A stretch of DNA of 64,000 nucleotides from Ophthalmolycus amberensis (Eukaryota > Chordata > Actinopteri > Perciformes > Zoarcidae), in the NCBI GenBank assembly GCA_024529925.1, contig JAFEUB010001548.1:620001-684000 (forward strand). The letters run 5' to 3'. Position 1 is the first letter of the stretch; every line of letters starts with the position of its first letter. Shown in pieces: positions 16,797-30,273 of this stretch. The notes below the pieces were generated by a model. It was not told the DNA's origin. It made no database searches and saw only the letters and a program-made list of their open reading frames with translations. The translations under genes were made by a program, and so were the position numbers.

Positions 16797-19700
16797 ACCG
16801 GAGAGGCTGTGTAGAAACGCTCGGTAGATGGATGATCTCCTGGAACCTCAAACTGTTCTGTCGACATGTCTGTCAGCGAACAGGTTTAACGAACGTGTTA
16901 GTAGGAGGATTGTTTCACGTGGGACAGAGACAGACATGACATTTATACTTTCTTCTCATCTCACTCTCAAAAAGAAAGCCAATATGTGCATTTTCCAAAA
17001 TGTTGAAGTTGTCCTTCACTGGATTCCAACGATAAGTCAAACTCAGCTTTGAAGATAAAAAAAAGAAATCAAAAAAGTTAGTAACTAAAATAATATTTGA
17101 CTTAATCGTTTTGTAGTGTACTTGGAGATCTATGATAAATAAGCCACCATGGGCCACATTACAATCATCCAATGGAAGTAAGGACTCTAGATACTGGGGA
17201 AATGCTTAGAAAATAATGCCCACGACTTACAACTGGCTTTTTGTTTTTTAAATCTTATTTTAAAGCATAAATGTCTCTTTTACTGAAGATACGACTAATC
17301 ATTGATGGATATCTGAGGGTTATAGTTCAGTCCTCTTTATTTAATGCTACATTGATGCCATAATGCTACCTTCAGGATCAAACAATGGGCTGAAGGCCTC
17401 ACACTTTCTCATGGTGCAGTCATCGGTGTATGTCGTGTTAAGCTAATGAATGTATGTCTTTATCCGTGCTAATCCGGGCGGCCGGTCGGGCTGAGGGTCA
17501 CGCTGTGGTCAGAGGGGTGGGGGCTCCGTCACCGCCACTTGACACGCTCAAAGGAGCAACTTCCCTTTCATCATACCAGGGGTCAGAGTTTTACTACCTC
17601 ACAGAGCGAGCCGGCGCACTGCACTGTGCAGACTGAGGCGTAAAGCAGCCATCTGATAATAATCATCTTACAAAACCAACCGAAAAGAAAAAATCAAACC
17701 AGGGGTCACCATGCTGCGATCATTCAGCTGCATCTCACGTCTTGTTCATCAAGAGGGCCACGTCAGGGAGAAACACTGAAGTCAAATCTAGGGGAATTCA
17801 GTCCAAAAGAGATCTGATCTCCTGAAAAGGTTGGCGGATTTTTTGTGAAAAATGAGTCTCGACTCCAGGTTTCCCTATTGTGGCAGGTACAAACACATGA
17901 AGTCATCTGTAATATGTCGAGTAACTATGGGTCACTGTTAAATTGGATCTATACCTGTAACTTTTAAACAGGTTGTTGTAAACTGAAAGTCTCATTTTCC
18001 TGTTATTCAGCAGCTTAGAAGTCCTCCGTGTGGCTAATGAGATCACAGTAAATGTCACCAGCTATAAGGCACACGGTTCAATGGAGTCACTCCTCTCGTC
18101 ACACTCTACATGAATCATCCTACAACGTCATCTCACTATTGTGAACAGAATTATCTTGCAGTTTGCGAGCAGAAATCATGAACTTCACAATGTTCCAATG
18201 AAATAATAAACATTTGCTGATCAACTTCCAACTACAAACACAGCCGACACTTACAGCGGTCCATCTGTGAGAGGCTCCGCCCCTTCTGCTTGGCTTGACA
18301 CTAAAGTGTCAGCAGCATTCTCAATCCGACTGGTCTGAGTTATGTGAATAGACTTCCGTTATTCTGCACAAACTCATTGTTGAGGAAATGAGCTCAGATG
18401 AACAGGGCTCAGCACTTACAACCAGGCATCTGCATTTGGTTGGCCAAACTGAAAACATGGATGCCATTTTTAATCACTTCATATTGAGTGAGCAATTAAG
18501 ATACTGTGCTGTTTTCATCAGCTTAATAATGAAAATATAGCACGAAGGAATAAAAGCTTAATGACAGAAAGCAAACAATTCTTTGTAGTTTGCTTTCCCA
18601 GCACGGATCATTCAACCTTCCGCATTGAAGTCTTGGGTTGTGGGTCCATCATCTCTACTTCCAGTCGGTCCTGATTCTGGGAAATAATCTGGGAATGTTT
18701 TCTGTCCCTATTTTTTACATGTTACAGACCAACCAAAAATGTGTTGGCCAATTTCTCAAAATGGTTGCCAATGGCCATCTGGCAACTCTTCCTGTCAAGC
18801 CCTGCTTAACCCATTAGTCATTTCATCAATTGCCAGAGAATCCAAACATTTGAGTGAAGCTTCTCTTGTGTGGGGCTTTGCTGCTTTACTCTAGTTTATA
18901 TCATTGCAAACTGAATGTCATATCTACAACTATTGTTCTAACATTTTACACACCAAACAATAAATCAACCAGTGGAACTAATAGCTCGATGTAAAGACTC
19001 CGCCCACAGGCCGTTCACAACGGAGGCGCACAGCCCTTAAAAACATTAACTCAAGTGAGCAATCAGGAAATGTTTGCTCATAACTCTGTGTTTGTGTGTT
19101 AAGGTAAAGACAACAGTAACTGTTTAGCAGACTCCTGTTAAAGTTGCCATTGCGCACAGCTCTGTGTGTCTTTTCTGTTGACTGCCAAATGACTGTGGTG
19201 CCTGGCTGCGTCCATAAATCAGTGAGGAGGACTGTGCTCCATCTTCAACAGATTCCAACCTTCCCAGCATGGCAGGACCTTTGCATCTATACACCAGTCA
19301 CATCACCTGCGGGAGCTGAAGTGAGTTCCTTCAAATAAGTATATGACTGACACCTAATAGTTAAGGCTGCGAACAGAAGAGCCCTGTTTCCTGCTCTACA
19401 TACCAAGTTCAGTGTTTTACAGCTGCCTGTAAACTCATCCGCCGCACAAATTCAAACTCAGATTGAAGACGTTTATGGCCTCTGGCTACGCTATGTGTTA
19501 AATATCACAGAGGCGTGATGATTTGCCAGTGTCACTGTACCCATACTTACTGTCATGTATTCCCCTTCAAGATATGCTTCATGGCCGCTCCTCCCCCACC
19601 ATGCAGCTCATTAGCAGCTGCTACATCCTCAGGTTGTGCCAGGACCCATCCACTGACCAAGTCAGAGAGCAGCCTCACTGCCAGCCCGGCCTGTAGCTCA

Positions 19701-20728
19701 TGGATCAAGTGGAGGCTGTAAATACTTTGCTGGGTTACATGGAGGTCAGCAGAGAGCGGGCCATTAATGCTTCAAGAGCAACATCCCACTGACCCTGGTC
19801 ACCGTTCCCATAGCGCTCACCGCCACCTCCCCCACGTGTCCGTCACAGGCCATACAACAACAACACCACAAGCTCAGCCTCGGGGGAAGAGCTCTGAGCT
19901 CAGTGAGGATGGACCTTTAGTTTCCCAAAGGATTTGTTTTTTAAACAAATATCAACTTAGAGATATTTGTATGGCTTTGATGAATTGTAAAAAAAAAAAT
20001 GAACAGCTTCCATGCATAACATCAAAAGTCATGAACCCAAAGGGATCAACGCTGACCCTGGGCGTGTCCAAGAATCACTCACGACATACAGTGAGTATAG
20101 CCGCCATTTTGTAGTGCTGTCCGAATGTATAGTGAGAATTATTATACCCTATACATTGATAGTATCCCACAATGCATCGTGGAAAGTAGGGTACAACCCA
20201 TGGTCACTAACTTAGCACCATAGAGCCTTTAACAGATTATTAACAAAGATGAGATATGAAAGATTGCAAATGCAGTTTAGCACCAGAAACAGAGAGTACA
20301 ACAGCTTGAGCTGTGCAACAGCATTAACCACCAAAGATGGTGAAGGCAACCTAAACACATCTGCGTGCTTTTAGTGAGTGGATAGAAAACATCAGCAAGG
20401 GGCCTATTATTTACTTTCACATATATGCATGAATTTGGTTGAGAAACCTCGCGTGTAACGTTACACCAGCGGGACATAAGTCACCAGATGACCCAACTAC
20501 ATTTTCTGTGTTCATCTACAGAATGTGAACCACCAGGACTCACACTTTATTAACCGGGTGCTACAAACAGGAGATGTTTTGATCAGTCCAGTGGGAGACA
20601 ACACATTTAAGAGACACCGCCGGTGTTTCGGTTTCACACGTGATCGTGTTAGTTGGTGACTCTCAGCCGAATACGTCAGTGGTTGCTGTAAAGATACAGG
20701 CCATAAAATGTTTAAAGATTTCTCAGAA
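16797..20728. other. non-coding stretch, no gene recognised
   Basis: No exon, RNA gene or clear element was recognised. Frames are short and low-scoring by eye. Confidence 0.4.
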
Positions 20729-20830
20729 CTAGTGCTGGGTAATGAACCTCTATACTTTTCTGGTACCAACAAAAATGTGATTCTAACTCCAAGAATCAAA
20801 AACTCTAGTTTAAAACTCTGCCAATTTTAG
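20729..20830 (+). mobile_element. possible end fragment of a hAT-like element
   Basis: Begins CTAGTGCTGGGTAATGAACC, close to TAGTGCTGGG ends of hAT-like fish elements, and continues with TACTTTTCTGGTACCAAC. No matching right end or duplication was found. Confidence 0.3.
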
Positions 20831-22025
20831 GCCATTTCATTAGTGCAAAGTTCTAGTGTTTAAACAACAATTAACATTGTATTCATTAAAAAAAATAAAA
20901 ATAAAACTTTAGTATTTCTCAAAGAATGGGAGTCAGTATCTTGAAACGACAGAACAAAGCCAGGCACAGCACTCGTGTTGAACCCAGGTCAGCTTGGTAA
21001 AGCTCGTCTTCAGAGAGTACGAGAGCCCGTCAGAGAGACATGTCAGTGTTCAATGGCAAAGTGACCAAACTGTCCACTCTCTACGCATGTCGCTGCGATA
21101 GTGTGATGGGCCTGTTTGAATGTTGTCCTGATAAGAAAAGAAGGATCTGAAACGGATCTGAACCGGTTGGTGGTTGCATCACCTGACCCTCTTCATTCAG
21201 ACCACACACGCATGTTGCCTGGAAACCGCAGCATCAGGATGAAGGACATTCAGCCTCTAGACCTCTCAGAGATGACCATCTTCTGTGAGAATGACCAGCG
21301 TGAACATGAAGAATGCCACCTGTGAGTAAATGAGCGCACATTCATGAATATTGTAAATTGGCAAAGTCATTGTCCCGATAATAGCATACAGGGCTACGCA
21401 TGATGCCCGCATATAGAGCTCCTGTTGTAAAGTAAAGTCCTTCAGTTTTAAACCGCCTCAGCAGCAGAATTAAGACAAAGGACGATGGAAACAACAGAGC
21501 TGTTAGTGCTGTTCACCCGAGGGTCCAACTGTTACTGAAATAAAGAAGAAATGATTCCGTATGAAAAACATCTCACCACAGCAAAGTGACTGATGGCTGT
21601 GACAAGAGGACAAAACAGTCAACAAGCTCACATTAGTATTGGCGCACAATACGTTCATGGTGATATCTTTAGGCTCCATGAACACATTTAGAATCATATT
21701 AGCCTAAACGTCAAACATAATGTCAACCTAGGCTTGGATAACAGCAGGCCAATAGTACACGAGTCCTACGACAGGTCTGGACCACAACTTGTGTTTAAAC
21801 CTAATAGAATATTCAAAATATGAGAATTGTTGAAAGCAGAAAGTTCTCCTGAACGAGCCACTTAATCAGGTCCTCTCTCTGCCATCACTTTATTATCTTA
21901 CAGTAAAAACAAACTTCTGTAAATAAATTGCCTGAACACAATCAATCACTGAGAACAACTACAACCACCGATGACATAAGAAAAGTTCAACCAACCGATC
22001 AGCCTCCGTTTAGTCCTGAACTCAT
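20831..22025. other. non-coding stretch, no gene recognised
   Basis: Nothing recognisable. The frame at 21116-21325 has no family resemblance. Confidence 0.4.
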
Positions 22026-22470
<445 letters not shown>

Positions 22471-24283
22471 TATACGTTAACAATAGTGTTTCATTTCTGT
22501 GTGCATTTTTAAACGTGTGTGTTTGAGAGGTAAATTACATTTAGAGGAAACAAAACATTTCTGGTCAAATGTACACAAATAACAGTCCAGTAAAATATTC
22601 TCAAATAGTTTTTAAAAATAAGTTTTTGTTTGATTAAGCAAATTCATTTTTTGAATGTGTAAGCACTTAAGAATTTTTCGGTTTTATTTCTTAGCGTATG
22701 TATTCTAACTTAAAAATGGGTTAACTTCATGAATCAATCCTCTTAATTAAAACAAATCAAAGTGTATTTCATGGCCTTTAACTCGGAACGTGTTCGGCCG
22801 GCAGTAAGAACAGAAACACTGTGCGTCATGTCAGTTTCTCTTTATGCATCTTTATAATGAAACCTGGATAATCAATACAAATTAAATAAGTAAATCCAAT
22901 CTATAGCAGGGCCAATGATTAGTGCGACGCTTCCATCTTGCCTCCGCTGCCGTCTCATTGTTCCAGCACATACAGGACAGCACACACTTCACAACCTGAC
23001 CATTCATCAAAACAGAGTCTTAGATGGTGAAACCATCTGCTGTGGAGCGTGCTGTGAGATAAATCACTTTGTTTGAAATGCTAATCAGCCTGGGTGAGGA
23101 ATTCTCTTCAATCTGGTGAAATTATCTTGGAATAGGTGGAGTCCCAACATTCAAACCCTTGTTTCACTCTGAAACTAGTAGAAATCAGGACTATTGATTT
23201 CAGTTGAATTGATTTGATTGAGAACAGAAATGAGTGAAAGATGAGGCCGGATCACTCTGACTCAAGACCGTGTCACTTGAGCCACGAAAGAGCGATCTGC
23301 ATCGGGGAAATAGGAAGCATCGGCAAATTGCTTTAGGAAATGTAACATTAAAATGTCGGATTGAACTAAATGAATCAGCTGTAGAGATATTCTACAGCGG
23401 GTCAGAAAGCACACAAGGTGACCGCTGGATTTACTTTGAAAGACAGAAGCCTTCAGACTTTCAAACATACTTTTCTTATTTCCACAACTTCCATTTCATC
23501 TAAAAATGGGAATCAAAATACTTGACAATGACTGAAGATACCCGTTAAATGTGTGGAGAATAAAACCAGGATCGAACCTGAGAGAAGACTAACAGCCCGG
23601 GTCCTTCCCCTGCTTTAAAAAAAGATAGAATCATGTTTTCTGCAGAGATTCCAGATCATTTAGAATACAGTCATTTGCTGTGTGTTTGTGAGGGGGGGGG
23701 GGCTGTTGTCACTGTGCTGGTGTTGACACAGATATAGTGATAGTGGAGGAGTCAAGTGAAGAAGAAGAAGAAAACACAACTTGATGGATCACATCTGCCC
23801 TCCCAGCCCCTCCTTCCTTACTGTACTCCTCCAGGCTCATCATTCAAGCTTCACAGCGGGGGGGGGGGTTGCATCCTGTCCCTGCCCCACCCACCGCCAG
23901 CCGTCCCCGAGGGGGGAGGACAGACCCCCGGCCGGAGCAGGGGCTGACAAAGCACTTTCTTTCAGCCTGTCGGCCCTGCCGGGCTGCTAACCCCCGAGGC
24001 CCAAACAAATACGGGACTCCTCCACCCGACCGGTCCCCCTCTTTCTTTCTGCTCCTTCCACCCAGTTTGATTGTATTAAAACAAGCACACTTCACTGAGC
24101 ACAGTGGCAGGTGGGGGGGTTCCTGGTCAATTCACAGATCAATTGAAATTGAGTTCTTCAAATGTGGTTATGTGGGGAAGTGGAGCTGTAGGAGGGTTTG
24201 GTTGATTTCTATGCAACAATGTGAGCTGAGGTTTAACAGGCAGTGATGGGTTAACCAGCTGCATTTAACATCGTTCCTCCACG
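22471..24283. other. non-coding stretch, no gene recognised
   Basis: Contains short poly-G runs (23692-23702 and 23860-23869) and a C/T-rich part (23790-24060) but no supported exon. Confidence 0.4.
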
Positions 24284-24722
24284 GCTGCAACTAACGATGA
24301 TATTCTTCACGGATTAATTGGCAGACTAGTTCTATTGTGTTTGGGCTCTTTTTGCCTCTGTAAAGAACTTGAATTATCTCAAATGTGCAAAAAGCTGCCT
24401 TGTCTATTTTCTTTATGAATTGAATCATTTGGTAAAGTGTCAGGAAAATAAAGAAAAATGCTGATGAGCTGCAAGATGAATCAAGAAGTGTTGCACTATT
24501 AAATGAATCCACAACTACTCCGATAATTAATTTGATTATTTTTTTAAGACAAAAAGTTATGATTCCAGCTTCTTAAATGTGAATGTTAGTTTCTTTACTG
24601 TGACACCAAAATAAATATCCGAGGAGTCCATTTGGGCTCTGGAGACATTTTTCAGACCAAACAACTAATCGATTAAATCGAGAAAATTACTAAAATAAGC
24701 ATTCAAATGATTGTTCGCTGCC
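24284..24722. repeat. dispersed fish repeat with GCTGCAACTAACGAT-type ends
   Basis: The left end GGCTGCAACTAACGATGAT and right end AATGATTGTTCGCTGCC are imperfect inverted repeats. Between them are paired ATTAATTG and AATCGATTAAATCGAG motifs. This matches a very common teleost non-autonomous DNA-element family that I recognise but cannot name with certainty. Confidence 0.6.
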
Positions 24723-25165
24723 TTTGTTTTGGTGCAGAAAAGTTTATATGAATATACTTATGACTCCATACTTCAGCTCTACATTATGTAAAAGGCATTC
24801 CTCACCCAGATTCATTTTACTGTTTATTACATTTAGAAAATAAAAAGGCCACTTTTCTTTATTGTATTAAAATAATTGTATTCATAACGATGTTTGGATT
24901 AAAAGCTCTTAATTTGGTGAATCTTCTTTGGAAAAAAAGAGAAAAATGCTGAGTTTGCAAATTACTCAAACTGACTGAAATGATTAAATCCTATGAAGGG
25001 CTGATACAACATGTTCCAAACACATCCCGCTGTCCTTGGCTCACTCCATGAGGGTATTGTGTATTTGTGCTTAAGTTATTTGTGTATTCTTTCTTACATT
25101 CGGCGATGACAGAATGCATTAATAGAGAACTATTTATTTTAAAATATATATTTAAGGTTAGCAGG

Positions 25166-25345
25166 ACGGCAACAATTATTTTAACTATTGATTAATCTGT
25201 TAATTGATATATTCATTGTTTATTTTTTTAATTCCCAAAATATTCAATGAAAATGTCTGTTACAATGTCCTGAAGCCCAAGTTGACGAAATGAATTTAAA
25301 AAATGAATCATCAAAATTGGTGACAGTTTATTTTCTGTGCATGGA
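25166..25345. repeat. second fragment of the same dispersed repeat
   Basis: Shares ACAATTATTTTAACTATTGA, TTAATCTGTTAATTGAT and the TCCTGAAGCCCAAGTTGACG block typical of that family's interior. The right end is lost. Confidence 0.5.
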
Positions 25346-25972
25346 CAAATCCTTTCAGTAATAAGTGACTGTGCCTAAACATATTTAATCATTTATTAAA
25401 ACACTCCTTGTCCCTCTTTTTGTAATTATTAGGATTCTCTTTTCAAACACCAAACTGACGGAGAAAAGGAAGCCATGTCGGTGCAGGCTTTGAATCCTTT
25501 ATAGTCGCGCTCATTGAGTCACCAGCATAGTGCGATCAGAGCATGCGGATTAAAGGAATTTCAATCTTGGCAATGTCAATAAATCTTCAGTCCCCCGCAT
25601 GGGGGGCTCGATACGGGACTGGCGCCTGGGACAGACACTGCTGCAGCGCATTCTGGGGCTTAGTTTGGGCAATATATAGAACATGTGACGACATAATCAA
25701 TTGGAAGCCAACAGCACGGGGAAAAAAACACTTTCGTACAGTGCAATCTGAAATGCACTCTGAACCCATCTGACCCACGTGTCGCCTCTTCTTCAATCCC
25801 ATCGGTTCCATCCTGTGAAGCGCATGCAACACCGGGTTTTGGGGACTAAAAAGCTCATGCATGGCTCCAGGGCGTTCTCCAAGTTCAAAAGTTCATATTT
25901 TACGATGTCCCCGAGCCTGGCTGGCCACCTCCAAATAAAAACATTCCGACCTCTGTTCCCAGCGAGCCCAAG

Positions 25973-26018
<46 letters not shown>

Positions 26019-26149
26019 CAAGAAGCAAGGCAACAAGACAGTCCCTTCCATGATGCAAAGCACGGGACCAAACCACATCTCTCTCACAGCTGGTCGCAGG
26101 CCACTCACTGCATTCACTCCACTTGTTGAGATACATGTAGCGTGTCGAG
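25346..26149. other. non-coding stretch with a (CA)n microsatellite
   Basis: Besides the microsatellite at 25980-26016 nothing was recognised. Confidence 0.4.
25980..26016. repeat. (CA)n microsatellite
   Basis: About 18 uninterrupted CA units. Confidence 0.95.
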
Positions 26150-26800
26150 CGCTAAACTTCATTTCAGCGGATGAAGCAGCAGGACCAGCAGCCCACTGAG
26201 CTCACGCTCAGCTGTCCTGTGTGTTCAGGTCCGCTGACGCGTCGCCGTGAGGCTCGGTACAGTTCGGAGAGGTGGCTCCGAGAGGCGGCTGCAGAACGCT
26301 CGTGCAGCTGATAGGGCTGATCAGAAACAGTGCAGCCATGCCGCTCTGTGTGGAGGTGAGGGGAGGTGTGCTACCGTCACGGCCCGCAGCAGCGTGTTAT
26401 ATGGGGATGTGCGTGTGGACATGCACGATCATGCTCAGGGTCGCGTTTGCCTACCGTCAACGGGCTTAGCGTCGTTTCTCTCGTCGAACCCATTCGTCCT
26501 CTTCTCTATCTCCATCCTCCTGCATGGGCTGATCCCGATGTCGCCTCTCGCCGCCACGCAAAGACCTGCACACTGTTGCTGTGGAGCTGCCAGCTGTGGT
26601 GATGGCGATAATGTAGTGTGAAGTGACTCAAGCTGGCTCTGCTTTGTCCCTGTCCTCAGCCTGGTTGGCTCACTGCTCGGACCGCCGTCCCATGATTTAG
26701 CCTGCTGATTCCAGTCAGCGGGGAATAGCTGGATCCACACCCCCAGGGGTGGTGCGTTCAAGAGCCGTGAAAGGGGTGGGGGATAGTGGTTTCCTTTCAG
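26150..26800. promoter_or_regulatory. CpG-rich block, putative promoter upstream of olfml2a
   Basis: This stretch is clearly enriched in CG dinucleotides and GC compared with the AT-rich sequence on both sides. It includes CTGACGCGTCGCCGTGAGG near 26232 and TCGCCGCCACGCAA near 26548. Together with the minus-strand candidate exon inside it, it looks like a CpG-island promoter for a leftward gene, about 3 kb from the olfml2a start. Confidence 0.5.
26455..26515 (-). CDS. candidate first coding exon of a divergent gene, possibly nr6a1 (partial)
   Basis: On the minus strand an ATG in good context (AGGATGG) opens 20 codons, reading MEIEKRTNGFDERNDAKPVD. One further base is followed by a consensus-like GTAGGC donor, so the exon would end in phase 1. 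It sits in a CpG-rich block. Human NR6A1 (germ cell nuclear factor) is transcribed away from OLFML2A in a head-to-head pair, and its N-terminus contains an RNGF motif comparable to the TNGF here. The next exons would carry a nuclear-receptor zinc finger. I did not find one in bases 1-26450, so they should lie beyond the left edge after a long intron. The match is short, so this is a synteny-led hypothesis. Confidence 0.42.
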
Positions 26801-26821
26801 CCGAGCAGAAGAAGTAGCCTG

Positions 26822-26960
26822 ATTAAATAATAATATTAATACATTTTATTTGTACAGCGCTTTAAAAAGGTACTCAAATGCCCTTTACATGGTAAAAATA
26901 GAAACAATAAAAGCAATGACAATATAAAAAAGGCAGATGATATTATAACAGCAATAAACA
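26822..26960. mobile_element. LINE/SINE tail-like fragment
   Basis: Contains AATACATTTTATTTGTACAG, CGCTTTAAAAAGGTACTCAA and CCCTTTACATGGTAAAAATA, which match the conserved end of a common teleost retroposon (the usual form reads TATAGCGCCTTTCAAGGTACTC). Confidence 0.5.
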
Positions 26961-27809
26961 AAACAAAAACATTCATAACTAGCATCTCAGGTTAAAAGCA
27001 GATTTAAATCATGTTCTAATGTTTAATTAACTAAGATTGTGTAACTTCTGAATTAAGTAACTACACAACCACAGAAGTCACAACCTGTCTTGCAAATGTA
27101 AAGTTGAATTCCTTAGCAATTAATAGGGCCATACAATAATGTACTATTCACCCCGCTTTCCTTGACTTAGGAGTGTAAAAAGATTGAGCCTATTCAACAT
27201 AAAAGCAACTATTAAATCATTTATGTGCATTACTCCTTTGACGTGTAATCGAATAACATTAGAAAGTTGCATTTCTCCCACAGGACCTGAAGGCAGCACA
27301 TACACAGCCAGTTGGAGGAAATGCACAGGTGTTACTAATAACACTGGTGATGTGACGTGTGCCAGTGAGCAGCATGCACCACGCCAGGAACCTGGAACCA
27401 GCTAAAGGGAACCCAGCCGTCATTAGTTGTATTGTTTACACCTGTGACAAGTCCGTGAATAGGCCTTATGCCGCAGGCATTATGGGATATGGAGTCCAGT
27501 TCTGAATCTGAACAGCATGCCAGCTTTTTACCAAGTCAAGCCAAAAGCTAGCAGAAAGAAAGTTTTCAGAAAGAAATTAGTTGATTTGAGTCTTTGCACG
27601 AATTGTTGGCTCTGGTTTACGACTAACAGAAATATTTGGCTTGTTTATATAGACTCTATATTTTATTGTTTTGTTTATTGTTGTCATTTTATATATGCAC
27701 CTTTTGTCTAGTTCTGTGGCTACTTGTGTGGCCTAATTAAATAGCCCAGTCTGAGGCTATAGGGTCCCAGCTGAACTGTCTGGCTACAGTAAACACAACC
27801 AGAAGACTC

Positions 27810-27831
27810 CACACACACACACACACACACA

Positions 27832-27880
<49 letters not shown>
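27810..27880. repeat. (CA)n microsatellite
   Basis: About 35 CA units with one CCC interruption near 27834. Confidence 0.95.
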
Positions 27881-27882
<2 letters not shown>

Positions 27883-28015
27883 CAGTTTCCTTAAACCACA
27901 TCTATTTCATTCTCTTGTTTTATTGGTGCTCAACGTTTGCACCACCTATAAAGACTTGATGTGTAGATGTCTTACATATACAGACAATTATTTTGGACCA
28001 AAGAGCAGTTAGGCT

Positions 28016-28465
28016 TAAAGGTCCAGTGTGCAGGGTTTAGTGGCATCTAGTGGTGAGGCTGCAGACTTCTGTCAAAACGCTAATATGAAAATGTAACGCC
28101 TGAAACACAGAGGACTGCTCATGAACACACACACACACACACACACACACATCAGTCAAGTCTTTTTTTCTTTCTCCACACACATTCACACACAGTTTAT
28201 TGTTATTATATACTACTACTAAAAGTACGAGCATCTCTATTGTCATTATTGCTGTGACCAGTAATCGATCTCGTTTAGCTCGTCTTCCCACCAAATGACT
28301 TCTTAAGTGCAGGTCAGGACTTCAGATCGAGCTCTCTCTAAGCTAACAACAACACAACAATTCTTAGTTTCAGTTGATTATACACTAATGAAAACATAGT
28401 TATGAATATTAAATTCCATTCATGCCAATAAATCCCCCTGAATCCTACACACTGGTGCTTTAAAG
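28016..28465 (+). mobile_element. non-autonomous DNA element with GGTCCAGTGTG ends
   Basis: The left end TTAAAGGTCCAGTGTGCAGG GTTTAGTGGCATCTAGTGG and the right end AATCCCCCTGAATCCTACAC ACTGGTGCTTTAAAG are imperfect inverted repeats of a very abundant teleost family. It contains a (CA)n stretch at 28124-28151. Target duplication cannot be read. Confidence 0.65.
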
Positions 28466-29329
28466 CTCTTGTTTGTCACATGGCATATTTTACCCACCTT
28501 TCTTAGAAATTTAAGAAAAGTGATGATCTCATTTGTTGGGTAGTACAATTTTGAGATTAACCTGATTTCCTATATCTAAAAATAACATAATTTGTAATTA
28601 TTGTCAGTCTTAAAACACAGCGCTGCTAATTGTATACCATGGGAATCTAAACTGTAAAGACTGAGAACATAATATAGGATTGTTAGGGTTTCTCTTTAGA
28701 CATATAATTACATCATTTGATGATATTCACTGCTTAAGCATGAATATAATTTGACGTAATAAGGGCATCGTAAGGTTAGTTGTGTGTTATTAACTGTCTT
28801 GAAGAGAGCCCCTGTGTCAAAATCTCATTTGTTTGGTAATGTTCAGTTATGTGGCGAGGTTATATGTTGCAAACCTGGAGCTATGTATTCCAGCATAGAG
28901 AGAGGACACACTGCACCACGCCAAGGAGAAGCAGGGCCTCAGCTGCTCCATATTACATGCAGGTAAATCACACCACGATGCATTCTGTCTGTGATGTGTT
29001 TGACATTTTGTTTCCATTAACAATGCGAGTTATTTGTGTGCTGGAGGTCTGTGGCTGCATGTTGTGCATTTCACTCTTACAACCCACGACATCTCCAAAG
29101 TGACCGAAACTGTGGAATCGGAGTTTCAAAATAATATCTGTCCAGCTGATGGCGCCAAACGCCCTTCAAACGTTTAATATGCGCTTTGCTTTCATTCCCA
29201 CTTTTACTCTCGCACATAGTGACTCTATTCAAACTGAGTAAACATGTCACATCAAGTAAAAAATGATATTGAATTTTACAATAGGCTTTTTATTGTTATG
29301 ATGATATGTATTATTGTTTCTTATTATTG
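28466..29329. other. non-coding stretch upstream of olfml2a
   Basis: No repeat or exon was recognised. It may hold regulatory sequence for the downstream gene. Confidence 0.35.
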
Positions 29330-29412
29330 TTGTTATTATTAGATATGATATATTATACATTATATAGTATATATCATATATTATATATTATATATATTAC
29401 ATATTATAATAT
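29330..29412. repeat. AT-rich low-complexity block
   Basis: Runs of ATTATA/TATATC type without a fixed period, directly upstream of the CpG-rich olfml2a promoter. Confidence 0.8.
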
Positions 29413-29439
29413 GATCCTGTACAGACGGGACACAGCGGT

Positions 29440-29693
29440 ACTGTGTTGCTGTGTAAACCCCTCCCATCAGTGCAGGACAGCGGATGACAGATGAAGCGCG
29501 CTGCGCGCTCAGCTGAAGACGGAGCGCGCTCCTCACACACTAACGTCCACGCAGTCCTACTGACAGGCTGCATCATCCTCCCTGTGTGAAAAGGAAATGG
29601 AGTTCAAATAAGTGCGCTACTATTTGATGGACTGATTGCAGTGACTGTTGCTTCGGATTTCTCAACCTCACGCCCAGACACTCAGAAGAGAAG
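29440..29693 (+). promoter_or_regulatory. olfml2a: olfml2a 5' UTR and proximal promoter (CpG-rich)
   Basis: The 250 bases before the start codon are much richer in G+C and CpG than the flanks, with clustered GCGC (GAAGCGCGCTGCGCGC near 29493). This contrasts with the AT-rich block at 29330-29412 just upstream. A transcription start is likely in this GC-rich part, but no TATA box or initiator can be placed with confidence. Confidence 0.55.
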
Positions 29694-29762
29694 ATGTGGA
29701 GATACACGAACTTGTTCGCCTGCCTGCTGCTTTTGTGTAAGGATGCGTCTTCACAGAGCAAG
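29694..29762 (+). CDS. olfml2a: olfml2a exon 1 (signal peptide)
   Basis: The exon encodes 23 residues starting MWRYTNLFACLLLLC, a basic residue followed by a hydrophobic core typical of a signal peptide, with likely cleavage around residues 19-21. It ends in phase 0 at AAG followed by a GTAAGG donor. The start is supported by the context AGAAGATGT, and no upstream in-frame ATG fits a longer signal peptide. Exon 1 is poorly conserved in this family, so the assignment rests on position, signal-peptide character and matching phase with exon 2. Confidence 0.8.
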
Positions 29763-30239
29763 GTAAGGAAGACGCAACAGGCGGGCTTTGATTTCACTTT
29801 TCAGGATTCGCATCGTAACAGGAGCTGTTTGGAGTCACTGATCTCTGAATATGCTGTCATTACAGTATCACACTCTTATTGTGCTCAACCTCTTTGCTGT
29901 CATGGTGCCTCTGCCTCAGACTAATAAGTGACTTGACCAACATTTTCCCAAAGCCAGACCTCTAAAGTCTCTGTCTAAAGCCGGCAGATGGTTATGTGGC
30001 TATGTGTTATTTTTTCGGATTCAAGGTAATCCTCCCAATGAGGGCTTTTGTGTGACACAAGACACAGTGTGTTGGTGTGATGATAACTCCGGTGTGTGAC
30101 CAGCAGAGAGTGGGAGAGATGGCACCCAGTGGGGTAACAGTAATATGTGGCTGCCCTTGTTTATACAGCTGCTGGACTCCAGTAACCCCTCACTCTCCCT
30201 CAGCCTAAATCGGGGTAACGCTCACACGCACACACACAC

Positions 30240-30273
<34 letters not shown>

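Noticed and set aside
26338..26355. Plus-strand ATG followed by six codons and a GTGAGG donor-like site in the CpG block
   Set aside because: Too short to support and without homology. The minus-strand candidate fits the known divergent arrangement better.
29783..29924. Extension of olfml2a exon 1 past 29762 in the same frame
   Set aside because: It reads through a consensus GTAAGG donor into sequence unlike OLFML2A. Exon 2 joins in phase at 29762.
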